From: DASRTE01 sp035656095
GTDB taxonomy: Bacteria > Actinomycetota > Actinomycetes > Jiangellales > Jiangellaceae
Direction of reading: 5' to 3'
Assembly (NCBI GenBank): GCA_035656095.1
Contig: DASRTE010000092.1
Location: 12,459-76,458 of the forward strand
Length of the DNA stretch: 64,000 bases
Below are positions 33,970-45,700 of this stretch, piece after piece. Both the position numbers and the translations under genes were made by a program. A model generated the notes under the pieces. It ran no database searches and was not told the DNA's origin. It saw only the letters and a program-made list of their open reading frames with translations. How positions within the stretch are numbered: position 1 is the first letter of the stretch; every line of letters begins with the position of its first letter.

Positions 33970-34393
33970 GCATCCTGATCCGGCGCGCATGCCGCTCGTC
34001 GCCCGAGAACGCCGTCGCCAGGAACACCCGCACGAACTCGACGACCTCGTCGACCGGATGCTCGCGAGCGCCGACGGCCAGGACCCGCGCGTCGTTGTGC
34101 TCGCGGGACAACCGAGCGGTGTCGGGGCTCCAGGCCAGCGCTGCCCGCACGCCTCGCACCTTGTTGGCGGCGATCTGTTCGCCGTTGCCCGAGCCACCGA
34201 GCACGACACCCAGGCTGGTCTGGTCGCGCGCCACAGCCTCAGCGGCGCGAAGGCAGTACACGGGGTAGTCGTCGGCCCCGTCGTAGGCGAAGGCGCCGTG
34301 GTCGACGACCTCGTGGCCGTCGCCACGCAGCGCCTCGGCCACGGCGTTCTTGACCTCGAAGCCGGCGTGATCAGACCCCAGATGGACCCGCAT
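33911..34393 (-). CDS. rpiB: Ribose-5-phosphate isomerase B (RpiB/LacAB family)
   Basis: 160 residues. It interconverts ribose-5-phosphate and ribulose-5-phosphate. The N terminus RVHLGSDHAGFEVKNAV and the phosphate-binding loop GVVLGGSGNGEQIAANKVRG are diagnostic; the actinobacterial type uses Glu (GNGE) rather than Cys as base, as seen here. AGGA before the ATG at 34393 fixes the start; an upstream extension overlaps pepN's promoter. Divergent from pepN. tig, rpiB and pepN lie close together in related genomes, so its separation from tig here supports an insertion between them. Confidence 0.9.
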   Translation of the reverse strand: MRVHLGSDHAGFEVKNAVAEALRGDGHEVVDHGAFAYDGADDYPVYCLRAAEAVARDQTSLGVVLGGSGNGEQIAANKVRGVRAALAWSPDTARLSREHNDARVLAVGAREHPVDEVVEFVRVFLATAFSGDERHARRIRMLTRYEQTGELPLLSGDPSS

Positions 34394-34466
34394 GGCGCCA
34401 TCCTGCCAGCCACCGCGCACGACGTCGGACTTCGCACCCCCTCGACGATCTGCCAGGATCGGGCGC

Positions 34467-37043
<2,577 letters not shown>

Positions 37044-37079
37044 CTGGGCGGCTCGGGTCAGCCCTCCGGCGGCGACCTC

Positions 37080-37961
37080 TCAGCCGGCCAGGCGCGCGCG
37101 CGTGGCCGGGACGACCTCCTCGGCGAACCGGCGCAACTGCTCGTGACCCTCGCCACCCGCGCCCCAGAACACGATGGTCTGCGCCCGGTGGTCGACCACG
37201 AGCGAGCCCAGCTCGTCCGCCCACTGTCCGACCGGGCCGTTCAGGTATCCCGCGGACCGGCCGTCGGTGATCGATCCGTTCACGTTGAAGACCCGGCGAA
37301 CCTCGTCCGGGTCACGTCCGGCCTCGGCCGCACCCTCGTCGACCCGCGCGTTCAACTCCGCCAACCGGGCGAGCACGTCGGGACGGATGGAGGGCACCCA
37401 GCCGTCGGCGAGCCGGCCAGTCAGATTCAACGCCCGCGGGCCGTAGGCACCCACCCAGATCCCGATGTCGTGGACCGGCACCGGCCCCGAATGGACCCCC
37501 CGCAGGTGGTAGTAGTCGCCCTCGTACCGCAGGCTCCGTTCGCCGCTCCAGATCCGACGGATCACCTCGACGCCCTCGGCGAGCTGGTCGAGCGACTCGC
37601 CGGGGGTCCGCCGGCTGCCGCCGTAACCCTCGATCGCATCCCAGAAGGCGCCCGCACCGAGGGCGAGCTCGAAGCGGCCACCGGACAGCACGTCGAGGGT
37701 CGCCGCCGTCTTCGCCAACACGGCGGGCGGCCGCAGTGGGAGGTTCGCCACGTCCGGGAAGGCCCGCAGGGTCGTCGTCGTGACGAGGATGGCAGCCATC
37801 AGGGAGAACGTGTCGACGAAGCGGCGCTGGTACGGGTGGTCCTGCACACCCACGTAGTCGAGGCCGAGCCGCTCCACCTCTCGGGCGGTCTCGAGCACAG
37901 GATCGGCGGCGTTCGGGATGAGGAAGTAGCCGAAGCTCGGATCGCGGCCGGACTCGGACAT
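37080..37961 (-). CDS. LLM-class (luciferase-like) oxidoreductase, probably F420-dependent
   Basis: 293 residues with a single TIM-barrel domain: FGYFLIPNAADPVLETAREV, GLDYVGVQDHPYQ, GGRFELALGAGAF and VPVHDIGIWVGAYGPRALNL. These are typical of actinobacterial F420-dependent members, though FMN use cannot be excluded from sequence. The substrate is unknown. AGGAGG eight bases before the ATG at 37961 is decisive over an ATG ten codons upstream. It ends 36 bases from the convergent pepN. Confidence 0.82.
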   Translation of the reverse strand: MSESGRDPSFGYFLIPNAADPVLETAREVERLGLDYVGVQDHPYQRRFVDTFSLMAAILVTTTTLRAFPDVANLPLRPPAVLAKTAATLDVLSGGRFELALGAGAFWDAIEGYGGSRRTPGESLDQLAEGVEVIRRIWSGERSLRYEGDYYHLRGVHSGPVPVHDIGIWVGAYGPRALNLTGRLADGWVPSIRPDVLARLAELNARVDEGAAEAGRDPDEVRRVFNVNGSITDGRSAGYLNGPVGQWADELGSLVVDHRAQTIVFWGAGGEGHEQLRRFAEEVVPATRARLAG

Positions 37962-38041
37962 GACGGGCGCCTCCTGGATCTTCTGCACCAACCCCGGTCA
38001 CCGCTGTCCTGTTCCACCGGCGCTCGGTCGGACCAGGTCGG

Positions 38042-39469
38042 TCAGTCCACCAGCGGGGGACGGGCGGCGCGCCACGGACGCGCCGCCTCCAGTTGAGCCG
38101 CCAAGGCCAGCAGCGTCTCCTCATCACCGTGCCGGCCACCGACCATGACACCCACGGGCAGGGTCGCGCCGTCCAGTTCGGCCCGGTGCAGCGGCAGGCT
38201 CATCGCGGGACGGCCGGTCAGGTTCCAGACGCTGGTCCACGGGGTGTAGGCGCTCTGCGCGAGGAAGTCGGCGGCCGGGTCGGCGTCGTCGCGCAACTCC
38301 CCGACTCGCGCGGGCAGCCGGGCGAGGGTCGGGGAGAGGATCACGTCATAGCCGGCCCAGGCCCGTGCCGCGTCCCGGGTCGTCGTCTGCATGGTGGCGA
38401 TCGACTGCGCGTACGCGACGCCTGAGACCCGGCTCCCGACGTCCCGCAGCCAACGCGTCAACGGCACCAGCAGGTGTTCGGTTTCCGGCGGCACCGGGAT
38501 GGCCGCGGCGAGGACCGACCAGATCGCCTCGAACGACGCCCACCTCTGCGCTGAAAAGGGCACCGGCGCCTGGTCCACCTGGTGCCCGAGGTCGGCAAGC
38601 AGCGCGGCCGTGTCCCGCACCGCCTCCAGGCACTCCGCGTCGACCGTTGCGCCCTCGACGATCACCGGAGTCGTCAGGACGCCGACGCGCAGTGCCGGCG
38701 GATCACGGTCACACGCCTCGAGGAACGATGTGGCCGGCGGGGCCAGCACGTACTGGTCGCCCGGCCAGCCTGAGGCGAGCACGTCGAGGGCGGCCGCGGT
38801 GTCCCTGACATCGCGCGTCAGCACGCCGTGGACGGCGAGCCCGGCTCTGTCGACGCCATGGGGCCCGGCGCTGACCCGTCCCCGCGTGGGCTTGAGCCCG
38901 ATCAGACCGCACGCGCTCGCCGGGATACGGATGGAGCCGCCGCCGTCCGAACCATGGGCCACCGGCACGATGCCGGCCGCCACCGCCGCCGCAGCGCCAC
39001 CGCTGGAACCTCCGGCGGACCGGTCCAGGTCCCATGGCGTCCGCGCCGGTGGTGCGACATCGGGCTCGGTGTAGCAGGGCAACCCGAACTCCGGTGTCGT
39101 GGTCTTGCCGATCATCATTGTTCCGGCCCTGCGGAGCAGGGTGGTCACACCGTCGTCGACCGGGGCGACCGTCCCGGCCAGCGCAGCGCTACCGGAGCCC
39201 ATCGGTACGCCGGCGACCATCGTCAGGTCCTTGATCGGGCACGGGACGCCGAGAAGTGGCGGCAGGTCACCGGCCGCGAGCACGGCCCGCTCCGCCGCCC
39301 GGGCCTGCTCACGGCCCAGTTCCGGAGTCAGGGTGACGAACGCGCCGACCCGCTCGCCGAGCCGGGCGGCGCGCTCCATGGTGTGGTCGAGTACGTCCGA
39401 GGGAGAGACCTCACGCCGCCGGATCGATGCAGCCAGTTCCAGGGCCGTCAGGTCGTGGATCTCGGTCAT
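38042..39469 (-). CDS. Amidase (amidase-signature family)
   Basis: 475 residues. The Ser-cisSer-Lys triad is visible: Lys80 in CPIKDLTM, Ser in AGGSSGGAAA (155-156), nucleophile Ser179 in GSDGGGSIRIPA. No membrane segment or signal. The family includes indole-acetamide hydrolases, aryl-acylamidases and GatA-like proteins; with no gatB or gatC nearby a stand-alone amidase is likely. It lies 80 bases upstream of the LLM oxidoreductase on the same strand, so the two may share a message. Confidence 0.85.
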   Translation of the reverse strand: MTEIHDLTALELAASIRRREVSPSDVLDHTMERAARLGERVGAFVTLTPELGREQARAAERAVLAAGDLPPLLGVPCPIKDLTMVAGVPMGSGSAALAGTVAPVDDGVTTLLRRAGTMMIGKTTTPEFGLPCYTEPDVAPPARTPWDLDRSAGGSSGGAAAAVAAGIVPVAHGSDGGGSIRIPASACGLIGLKPTRGRVSAGPHGVDRAGLAVHGVLTRDVRDTAAALDVLASGWPGDQYVLAPPATSFLEACDRDPPALRVGVLTTPVIVEGATVDAECLEAVRDTAALLADLGHQVDQAPVPFSAQRWASFEAIWSVLAAAIPVPPETEHLLVPLTRWLRDVGSRVSGVAYAQSIATMQTTTRDAARAWAGYDVILSPTLARLPARVGELRDDADPAADFLAQSAYTPWTSVWNLTGRPAMSLPLHRAELDGATLPVGVMVGGRHGDEETLLALAAQLEAARPWRAARPPLVD

Positions 39470-39596
39470 GGACCCGACCGTAGGGGAACGCGCAAGCGGA
39501 TCGTCCCGAGCGCCGTTCCGCCACGGTGAATCATCCCCTAGGGTGTGACGCCGGTGTCCAGGGCACGACGCTTGCGATGGAAGGACGAGTCATCCC

Positions 39597-40265
39597 ATGA
39601 GCACGACACCTCCGCCCGGCCCGGACGACAACGCCGACCGGCCCGAGGGCTCCACTCCCGACCAGCCCGCGACCGACCCGTTTGCCCAGCCTCCCGCCGG
39701 CCGCCAGCCTCCGCAGGCTCCAGCACCCGGTTCGACTTCCGGCGAGCAGCCCGCCTACCCGCCGATGCCGCCGCCACCTCCGTTCCAGTACGAGACCCAG
39801 GGCGCAGCCGCCGCCGAGGCGACGCCGCCGTCGTCATTGCTCACCGCCGTGAGGTTGATGTACGTCGGCGCCGCCATGTTCGCGATCCTCCTCATCGTCG
39901 AATTTACGCAGCGCGGCCAGCTGCGCGACCAGATCGCCGACGACCAACCCCAACTGTCGGCCGACGAACTCGACGCGGCGGTGGCTGTCGGCACGGCGGT
40001 CGCAGTGATCATCGGCTTGATCTCCGTCGGCCTGTGGGTCTGGATGGCCGTCATGAACCGCAAGGGCCGCTCGTGGGCGCGGATCGTCGCCACCGTTCTC
40101 GGCGGTCTGAACATCGTCTTCACCGTGATCGGGCTGACCCAGGACGTGGGCATCGGCACGATCGTGAACATCGTCACGATCGTCCTGGCTGCGGCCATCC
40201 TGTGGCTGCTCTACCGGCCGGAGTCCAGCGCCTACTACGCCGCGATGTCGGGATCGCCCCGCTGA
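39597..40265 (+). CDS. Proline-rich N-terminus membrane protein of unknown function
   Basis: 222 residues. The first 80 are Pro-, Gln- and Ala-rich and disordered, followed by four predicted membrane helices (near 86-103, 128-152, 160-178, 186-205). A polar loop (QRGQLRDQIADDQPQLSAD) sits between helices 1 and 2. This layout is common in actinobacterial membrane proteins of unknown role. GGAAGGACGAG precedes the ATG. It is convergent with the LuxR gene 43 bases away. Confidence 0.7.
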   Translation: MSTTPPPGPDDNADRPEGSTPDQPATDPFAQPPAGRQPPQAPAPGSTSGEQPAYPPMPPPPPFQYETQGAAAAEATPPSSLLTAVRLMYVGAAMFAILLIVEFTQRGQLRDQIADDQPQLSADELDAAVAVGTAVAVIIGLISVGLWVWMAVMNRKGRSWARIVATVLGGLNIVFTVIGLTQDVGIGTIVNIVTIVLAAAILWLLYRPESSAYYAAMSGSPR

Positions 40266-40308
40266 CCAGCGACGTCGTGAGAGCCCCGCTCGACCCTTTA
40301 CCCGGCCG

Positions 40309-43218
40309 TCAGGCGACGTCGTCGACGAGACCCTCCCGGTAGGCGATCGCGGCGGCCTCCCCCCGACCGGCGGCGCCGAGCTTGGCCAGGATGTTCGACA
40401 CGTGCACGCTGGCCGTCTTGGTGCTGATGAACAACGCCTCGCCGATCTGGCGGTTGCTGCTGCCGGCCGCGATCAACTGTAGGACCTCGCGTTCGCGCGA
40501 GGTCAGGCCGTGGCTGCGGTCCGGCAGGCCGCCGATCGCGTCCAGCAGCCTGATGTGGGCACGCCGGGCGAGGTCGTCGACCCAGCGCCGCACGAGGCGG
40601 GCACCGAGCTGGTCGGCGATGGCGGCCGCCTCTCGGAGCGGGCCGGTGGCGGCCTCGCGATCACCTTGGCCAACCAACGCGGCACCGAGGCGGTAATTGC
40701 CGTAAGCGCCGAGATGCCGCGGTCCGGCCGTCGACTCGACGAGGCCGACCAGCTCACGCCATGGTGCGGGTTCGGCCCCTGTCCCGCCGCCGAGCTCGGC
40801 CTCGGCCACGGACCGCCACAGCGGCGCCGGCCCCCATGCGCCGATGCCGTCGAGGATCTCTCGGACCCGACGGATGCCCGCCTCCACGTCGGACCCGTTC
40901 GTCGAGCGCGCCGCCAGCACCCGGGCGGCGACGGACATCAGGGGCAGGTCGTAGCCGGGGATGCCCTGGCGGGACTCCAGCAATGCCGGTGAGAGCTCGG
41001 CCCAGGCGGCGTCGGCGTCGCCCCTGGCCAGGGACAGCTCGGCACCGACCCGCACCAGCGACAGCTCGTACTGCGGCCCGGGCCGGCGCCGCGTCATCCG
41101 GGAGCGGGCCTCGTCGAGGGAGAGCGCGGCGTCGTCGAGGTCACCGCGCCACATCGACAACCATGCTCGCAGCGTCAACAGGTGCCAGACATGACGGACC
41201 GGCGGGTCGAGCTCGAGCGCCCTGGTGATCAACCGCTCGGCTTCGTCCCACTCGCCGAGCGCCAGCAGTGGTTCGGCCGTGTTGCCGGCGACCATGGCAC
41301 CGAGGCTGCGCGCGAGCCCGATCTCGCGCGCCCGGTCGAGGCCTTCGCGGGCGATCTGCGCGGCCTCGGCGTACCGCCCCAGCAGATGGAGGGCGTCGGA
41401 GGCGTTGATGTAGTAGCTGACCAACCTCCGCGGAACGTCGCCCGCGAGCCCTCGAGCGGTCTCGAATGTCGCCAGGCCCTCGTCGACCCGCCCGAGGTGG
41501 ACGAGAGACGGTGCCAGGATGTTGTGGGCACGGAACTCGGCCTCGAGCTCGCCCACCGCCCGGGCCGCGGCAATGGTCTCGACCCCGACCTGCGCAGCCT
41601 GGTCGAACCGCCCCTCCATCAGAAACCGCGCCGACAGCATCTGGAGCAGCCGGGCCCGTGCGGCGGACGGTGGCTGCGCGGGAACCAGCTCGAGTGCGCT
41701 CTTCACGACCGCAGTGGCCTCGGGCCGGCCGCTGTGGCTGAGAAGATTGGCCCGTTGCTCCAGCAGATCGGCGCGGCGCAGCGGCTCGGCGGCGGCATCG
41801 ACCTCGTCGAGAGCCGCGTCGACCAGGGCGAGCGCGCGGTCGAGCTCGCCCGCGTCGGTGGCGGCCGAGGCGGCGCGAATCAGCAGGTCGGCGCGGTCGC
41901 CCCCGGTGGTCGCGACCGGGTCGGGCATCTGGTTCCAGAGCGCGAGCGCGCGTTCGAGCATCCGCTGGACCTCGGCGTGTGCGTACGACCGCTGTGCCTC
42001 GTCGGCCGCGCGCAACGACGCGTCGAAGGCCCGCACGAGGTCGTGCGCGGCATACCAGTGGTGGGCGATCTCCGCGGCAGCCGACCCCGTCGACACGGCT
42101 TCGGGGTGCGCCTCGAGCACCTCGGCGTAGCGCGTATGCAGCCGGGCATGGGCACCCGGCAAGAGGTCGTCGTGCAGGACCTCGCGGAGCAGGGCGTGGC
42201 GGAACGCATACCCCTCGCCGTCGACCCGGACGATGTTGGCCGACACCGCCTCACGCAGCGCCTGGTCGAGCGCCACGGAGTCCAGGTCGGCGACCGCGGA
42301 CAGGACCGCATGATCGACCCGGAGTCCACCGGTGGCCAGCAGGCGGAGCACGTCCTGCGTCTGGTCGGACACCCGCTCGACCCGGACCAGCAGCAGATCG
42401 CGTAGGGAGTCCGGCAGCGCCCCGCCCCTCTGCTCCATCTCGACGCCGGCGAGTTCCTCGACGAAGAAGGGAACGCCGTCGCTTCGGCGGTAGACCCGCG
42501 CCACCAGGTCGGCACCCGGCCGCCGGCCGAGGATCCCCTGCAGTTGCTCACCGACCTCGGACCGGGTCAGCCGGGGCAGCTCGATGCGGCGGACCGATCG
42601 CACGCGATCGAGCTCGGCCAGGAAGGGCCGCAGCGGGTGGGTGCGATGGATCTCGTCGGTGCGGTAGGTGCCGATGACGAGCACCCGGGCGGAGCCGAGG
42701 GCCCGCACCACGAACCGAAGCAGGTCGCGCGTCGACCCGTCGGCCCAGTGCAGGTCCTCCAGCACGACCACGACGGCGCGGTCGGCGGCCGCCCGCTCCA
42801 GCAGCACGGTCACCACCTCGAGCAGCCGCCCTCGTGCGTCGTCAGGCGGCCCGGCGGCCAGGCCGAGCTCGGGCAGCAGCCCGGCCAGCGCTTGGCGGCC
42901 CGGTCCGGCGTTCTCGAGGGCGACCTCGGCGCCCAGATGGCCGACGAGGTCGCGCAGCGCGCCGACCACCGGGCCGAACGGCAGACCGTCACCGCCGATC
43001 TCGACGCTCTGGCCGACGATGACGAGGGCACCGGCATCGGCGGCCTCGGCGGTGAACTCGCCGACCAGCCGGGTCTTGCCGATGCCCGCCTCGCCGCCGA
43101 GAAGCACCGTGACCGGCTGCCCGCTGCGGGCTGCGGCCAGGGCCGAGCGGAGCTCGCCGAACTCGCCGGCGCGACCGACGATGCCCGGGCTGGACGGCGG
43201 AAGGAGCATGGGTTCCAT
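40309..43218 (-). CDS. Large LuxR-family regulator with AAA ATPase domain (LAL type)
   Basis: 969 residues. Walker A is LGGEAGIGKTRLVGEF near residue 40 and Walker B is VVVLEDLHWADGS near 150. A long TPR-like helical middle (about 330-890) follows, and the C-terminal LuxR helix-turn-helix is LTSREREVLQLIAAGSSNRQ, then IGEALFISTKTASVHVSNIL. Members of this class respond to ligands and control sugar, antibiotic or stress genes; the target is unknown. ATG at 43218 is favoured; an in-frame GTG at 43233 falls within the inverted repeat stem just upstream. Downstream of the 62-aa gene. Confidence 0.85.
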   Translation of the reverse strand: MEPMLLPPSSPGIVGRAGEFGELRSALAAARSGQPVTVLLGGEAGIGKTRLVGEFTAEAADAGALVIVGQSVEIGGDGLPFGPVVGALRDLVGHLGAEVALENAGPGRQALAGLLPELGLAAGPPDDARGRLLEVVTVLLERAAADRAVVVVLEDLHWADGSTRDLLRFVVRALGSARVLVIGTYRTDEIHRTHPLRPFLAELDRVRSVRRIELPRLTRSEVGEQLQGILGRRPGADLVARVYRRSDGVPFFVEELAGVEMEQRGGALPDSLRDLLLVRVERVSDQTQDVLRLLATGGLRVDHAVLSAVADLDSVALDQALREAVSANIVRVDGEGYAFRHALLREVLHDDLLPGAHARLHTRYAEVLEAHPEAVSTGSAAAEIAHHWYAAHDLVRAFDASLRAADEAQRSYAHAEVQRMLERALALWNQMPDPVATTGGDRADLLIRAASAATDAGELDRALALVDAALDEVDAAAEPLRRADLLEQRANLLSHSGRPEATAVVKSALELVPAQPPSAARARLLQMLSARFLMEGRFDQAAQVGVETIAAARAVGELEAEFRAHNILAPSLVHLGRVDEGLATFETARGLAGDVPRRLVSYYINASDALHLLGRYAEAAQIAREGLDRAREIGLARSLGAMVAGNTAEPLLALGEWDEAERLITRALELDPPVRHVWHLLTLRAWLSMWRGDLDDAALSLDEARSRMTRRRPGPQYELSLVRVGAELSLARGDADAAWAELSPALLESRQGIPGYDLPLMSVAARVLAARSTNGSDVEAGIRRVREILDGIGAWGPAPLWRSVAEAELGGGTGAEPAPWRELVGLVESTAGPRHLGAYGNYRLGAALVGQGDREAATGPLREAAAIADQLGARLVRRWVDDLARRAHIRLLDAIGGLPDRSHGLTSREREVLQLIAAGSSNRQIGEALFISTKTASVHVSNILAKLGAAGRGEAAAIAYREGLVDDVA

Positions 43219-43225
43219 GGTGCCA

Positions 43226-43260
43226 CCGGCCACCGTCAGGGTCGGCCTGACGGTGGCCGG
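43226..43260. promoter_or_regulatory. 15-5-15 perfect inverted repeat at the LuxR gene start
   Basis: Left arm CCGGCCACCGTCAGG (43226-43240), right arm exact complement (43246-43260), spacer GTCGG. It lies 8 bases upstream of the ATG at 43218 and would fold in the message as a strong hairpin over the ribosome site, or serve as an operator for the dimeric regulator itself. It also sits just past the stop of the 62-aa gene (43292), so terminator function is possible. Confidence 0.6.
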
Positions 43261-43291
43261 CGGTGTCGGTGTCCCCCCGCCGTGGACCTGG

Positions 43292-43480
43292 TCATGCAGG
43301 GCGTGGCCGGGCGGTCGAACCGGAGCGGCGCAGCCGGTGCCACCAGGGTCTCTTGACCGGCCGGCCTCTCGGCCGGCGCGTCACCTGGCTGATCAGGCGG
43401 GCCGCCGCCGCTTCCTCGCGAAACTGCGCGAGGCGGTCCCTGGACAGTTCCTGGACGATGTAGTCGTGGGTGATGCTCAT
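43292..43480 (-). CDS. Small hypothetical basic protein (62 aa)
   Basis: It starts MSITHDYIVQELSRDRLAQF, with an amphipathic helix, then an Arg/Pro/Trp-rich tail (PRGRPVKRPWWHRLRRSG). GAGGAG seven bases before the ATG at 43480 is an excellent ribosome site, which supports it despite its size. No membrane or signal segment. Its stop is 73 bases from the LuxR gene start on the same strand. I do not recognise the family. Confidence 0.6.
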   Translation of the reverse strand: MSITHDYIVQELSRDRLAQFREEAAAARLISQVTRRPRGRPVKRPWWHRLRRSGSTARPRPA

Positions 43481-43577
43481 GGCCGGACTCCTCGGACGTC
43501 TGTTCGCTCTGACATCCACGAGCCTCGTCCTGAGGCCACCACCAGCGCATCGGGCGACTGCCTCATTGTCCTGCCAG

Positions 43578-43630
43578 GCACCTACCTTAGGCGCCTCTGA
43601 GCAGCCCAATCGACCGCCTAAGGTAGGTGC
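43578..43630. repeat. 16-bp perfect inverted repeat in a divergent promoter region
   Basis: Arms GCACCTACCTTAGGCG (43578-43593) and its exact complement (43615-43630) are separated by 21 bases. It lies between the small gene (start 43480) and the ABC exporter (start 43709), so it is not a terminator of either. It may be an operator with two half-sites about 3.5 helical turns apart, or a mobile palindromic repeat. No other gene is seen in 43481-43708. Confidence 0.6.
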
Positions 43631-43708
43631 GGTCCTCCGATCGGGGGACTCATCGGCCCCACCGTCCGACGCTTTGGGTGGGCGGTTCGAGAAAGGCAGA
43701 CTGAGGGC

Positions 43709-44590
43709 ATGGTCATGACCAACGCGGCCACCGCCATCAGGGTGCGCGACCTGCGGAAGTCCTACGGTGACACGCGGGCTGTCGCCGGCGTCGATCTCGA
43801 CGTCGGTACCGGTGAGGTGTTCGCACTGCTCGGCCCCAACGGGGCGGGCAAGACCACCACGGTGGAGATCCTCGAGGGCTATCGTCGCCGCGACGGTGGC
43901 GACGTGAGCGTGCTCGGGATCGATCCCAGCCGGCCGACCGCTGACTGGCGCGCACGGATCGGCATCGTCCTGCAGACGACCGGCGGCCACAACGAGCTGA
44001 CCGTCGAGGAACTGGTCCGCCACTTCGCCGGCTACTACCCCGACGCCCGCGATCCCGACGCGGTCATGCACGCCGTCGGACTGGACGAGAAACGCCGTAC
44101 CCGGTCACGCCACCTCTCTGGCGGCCAGCGACGTCGCCTGGACGTGGCGCTGGGCATCCTCGGCCGTCCCGAGTTGTTGTTCCTGGACGAGCCGACCACC
44201 GGTTTCGACCCGCAGGCGCGCCGCGAGTTCTGGGGACTCATCGACTCCCTCGCCGACGGCGGTACGACGATCATCCTCACCACGCACTACCTGGACGAGG
44301 CCGAGCAGCTCGCCGACCGGCTTGCCGTGATCTCCGCCGGCCGCATCGTCGCCCTCGACACGCCCGCTCGTCTCGGCGGCCGTTCCGAGGCGCGGGCCAC
44401 GGTGGGCTGGCTCGAGGGCGACGAGCACCGCACCACGCTGACGGCCGAGCCGACCAGGACCGTGCAGGAACTGTCCGTCCGCTTCGACGGAGAGGTCCCG
44501 GGCCTGTCCGTCGCGCGGCCGACGCTGGAGGACGTCTACCTCCGCCTCATCGGCGATTCCGACGCCGTCGACCGGACGGAGCCGCTGTGA
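43709..44590 (+). CDS. ABC transporter ATP-binding protein (drug-export DrrA/NodI type)
   Basis: 293 residues. Walker A GPNGAGKTTTVEI, Q-loop VLQTTGGHNELTV, signature LSGGQRRRLDVALGILG, Walker B LLFLDEPTTGFDP and H-loop TTHYLDEAEQ are all intact. The C-terminal accessory domain is short. The start could be ATG 43709 or the ATG two codons later; GAGGG precedes the first closely. It overlaps the permease gene by four bases (GTGA). Substrate unknown. Confidence 0.9.
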   Translation: MVMTNAATAIRVRDLRKSYGDTRAVAGVDLDVGTGEVFALLGPNGAGKTTTVEILEGYRRRDGGDVSVLGIDPSRPTADWRARIGIVLQTTGGHNELTVEELVRHFAGYYPDARDPDAVMHAVGLDEKRRTRSRHLSGGQRRRLDVALGILGRPELLFLDEPTTGFDPQARREFWGLIDSLADGGTTIILTTHYLDEAEQLADRLAVISAGRIVALDTPARLGGRSEARATVGWLEGDEHRTTLTAEPTRTVQELSVRFDGEVPGLSVARPTLEDVYLRLIGDSDAVDRTEPL

Positions 44591-45456
44591 CGCGACCCCT
44601 CGACACCGCCGTCGCAGCGGCGCGCCGGAGGGCCGTGGCTCCATCGGCGCTCAGACTCGGCGCGTCCCGGGCCGCACTGGAGCTGCGGGCCTTCTTCCGG
44701 GAGAAGGACGCCCTGATCTTCGCGTTCTTCTTCCCGATCATCCTGCTCGGGATTTTCGCCGTGGTCTTCGGCGGCGACGACGGAACCGTGTTCGAGGACG
44801 GCGAGGGATCGGGCGTCGACTTCGTCCAGTACTTCCTGCCGGGCATGGTCGCCGCGGGAATCATGCTGGTGAGCTTTCAGACCCTGGCGATCCAGATCGC
44901 GATCGAGCGCGAGGACGGCACCCTGAAACGGCTTCGCGGCACGCCGATGCCGCCGCTGTCGTATTTCCTCGGCAAGATCGGAATGGTGCTCGTCACGAGC
45001 ATCGCCCAGACCGCGATCCTGCTGGCCGTGGCGGCTGTCGTCTTCGGCGTCGACCTGCCCACCGAGCCGGAGCAGTGGCTGACCTTCGGGTGGGTATTCG
45101 TGCTCGGCGCCGCGGCCGGCACCGTGCTCGGCATCGCGTTCTCGTCGGTCCCGAAGTCGGCCCGCAGCGCGTCGGCGGTCGTCACCGCTCCGGTGCTGAT
45201 CCTGCAGTTCATCTCCGGGGTCTTCTTCGTGTTCAACGACCTGCCGACGTGGCTGCAGCGGATCGCCGAGATCTTCCCGCTCAAGTGGATGGCGCAGGGC
45301 ATGCGTTCGGTGTTCCTGCCGCCCGAGTTCGAGGCCAACGAGGTCTCCGGGTCGTGGCAGCACGCCGCCACCGCGGTCGTTCTCACCGTATGGCTCGTCC
45401 TCGGACTGGTGCTCTGCCTCCGGACCTTCCGTTGGCAGCGCAGCGACGCCGGCTGA
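44587..45456 (+). CDS. ABC-2 type permease
   Basis: 289 residues with six predicted membrane helices and no large outer loop. The ABC-2 core shows IAIEREDGTLKRLRGTPMPPLSYFLGK (first 20: IAIEREDGTLKRLRGTPMPP) and the late helix-break FPLKWMAQGMRSVFLP. The GTG start lies inside the ATPase gene's stop (GTGA), so subunits are coupled. Forms a two-gene exporter with 43709-44590; drugs or lipids are common cargo for this class. Confidence 0.88.
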   Translation: MTRPLDTAVAAARRRAVAPSALRLGASRAALELRAFFREKDALIFAFFFPIILLGIFAVVFGGDDGTVFEDGEGSGVDFVQYFLPGMVAAGIMLVSFQTLAIQIAIEREDGTLKRLRGTPMPPLSYFLGKIGMVLVTSIAQTAILLAVAAVVFGVDLPTEPEQWLTFGWVFVLGAAAGTVLGIAFSSVPKSARSASAVVTAPVLILQFISGVFFVFNDLPTWLQRIAEIFPLKWMAQGMRSVFLPPEFEANEVSGSWQHAATAVVLTVWLVLGLVLCLRTFRWQRSDAG

Positions 45457-45547
45457 GCGACGCTGGGCCGCCAGTCCGGCCGGGCGGCACGGTCACGGTG
45501 ACGGGTCGGGGCTTCGATCCGGGTGCCCGTCCCAGACCTCTCCGCTC

Positions 45548-45608
45548 GTTGATCATGGCGAAATGGGGTCTGGCGGGGCCGTGAACGCCCCGCTTCGCCA
45601 TGATCAAC
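45548..45608. terminator. Nested long hairpin between convergent genes
   Basis: Outer 15-bp arms GTTGATCATGGCGAA (45548-45562) and complement (45594-45608) enclose a second 7-bp stem GCGGGGC/GCCCCGC (45573-45579, 45587-45593). It lies between the permease stop (45456) and the mutase stop (45701). It is a likely two-way terminator and a member of the TGATCA hairpin set. Nothing else is seen in this 244-bp spacer. Confidence 0.6.
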
Positions 45609-45700
45609 CTGGTGTGAGGGCCGAGGGAGGGCCGCGTCAGGGCTGAGGCCGGGTTCGGATCCCGTTCCCCCAGACTTCGACGCCGAGCCAGATCCGACGA

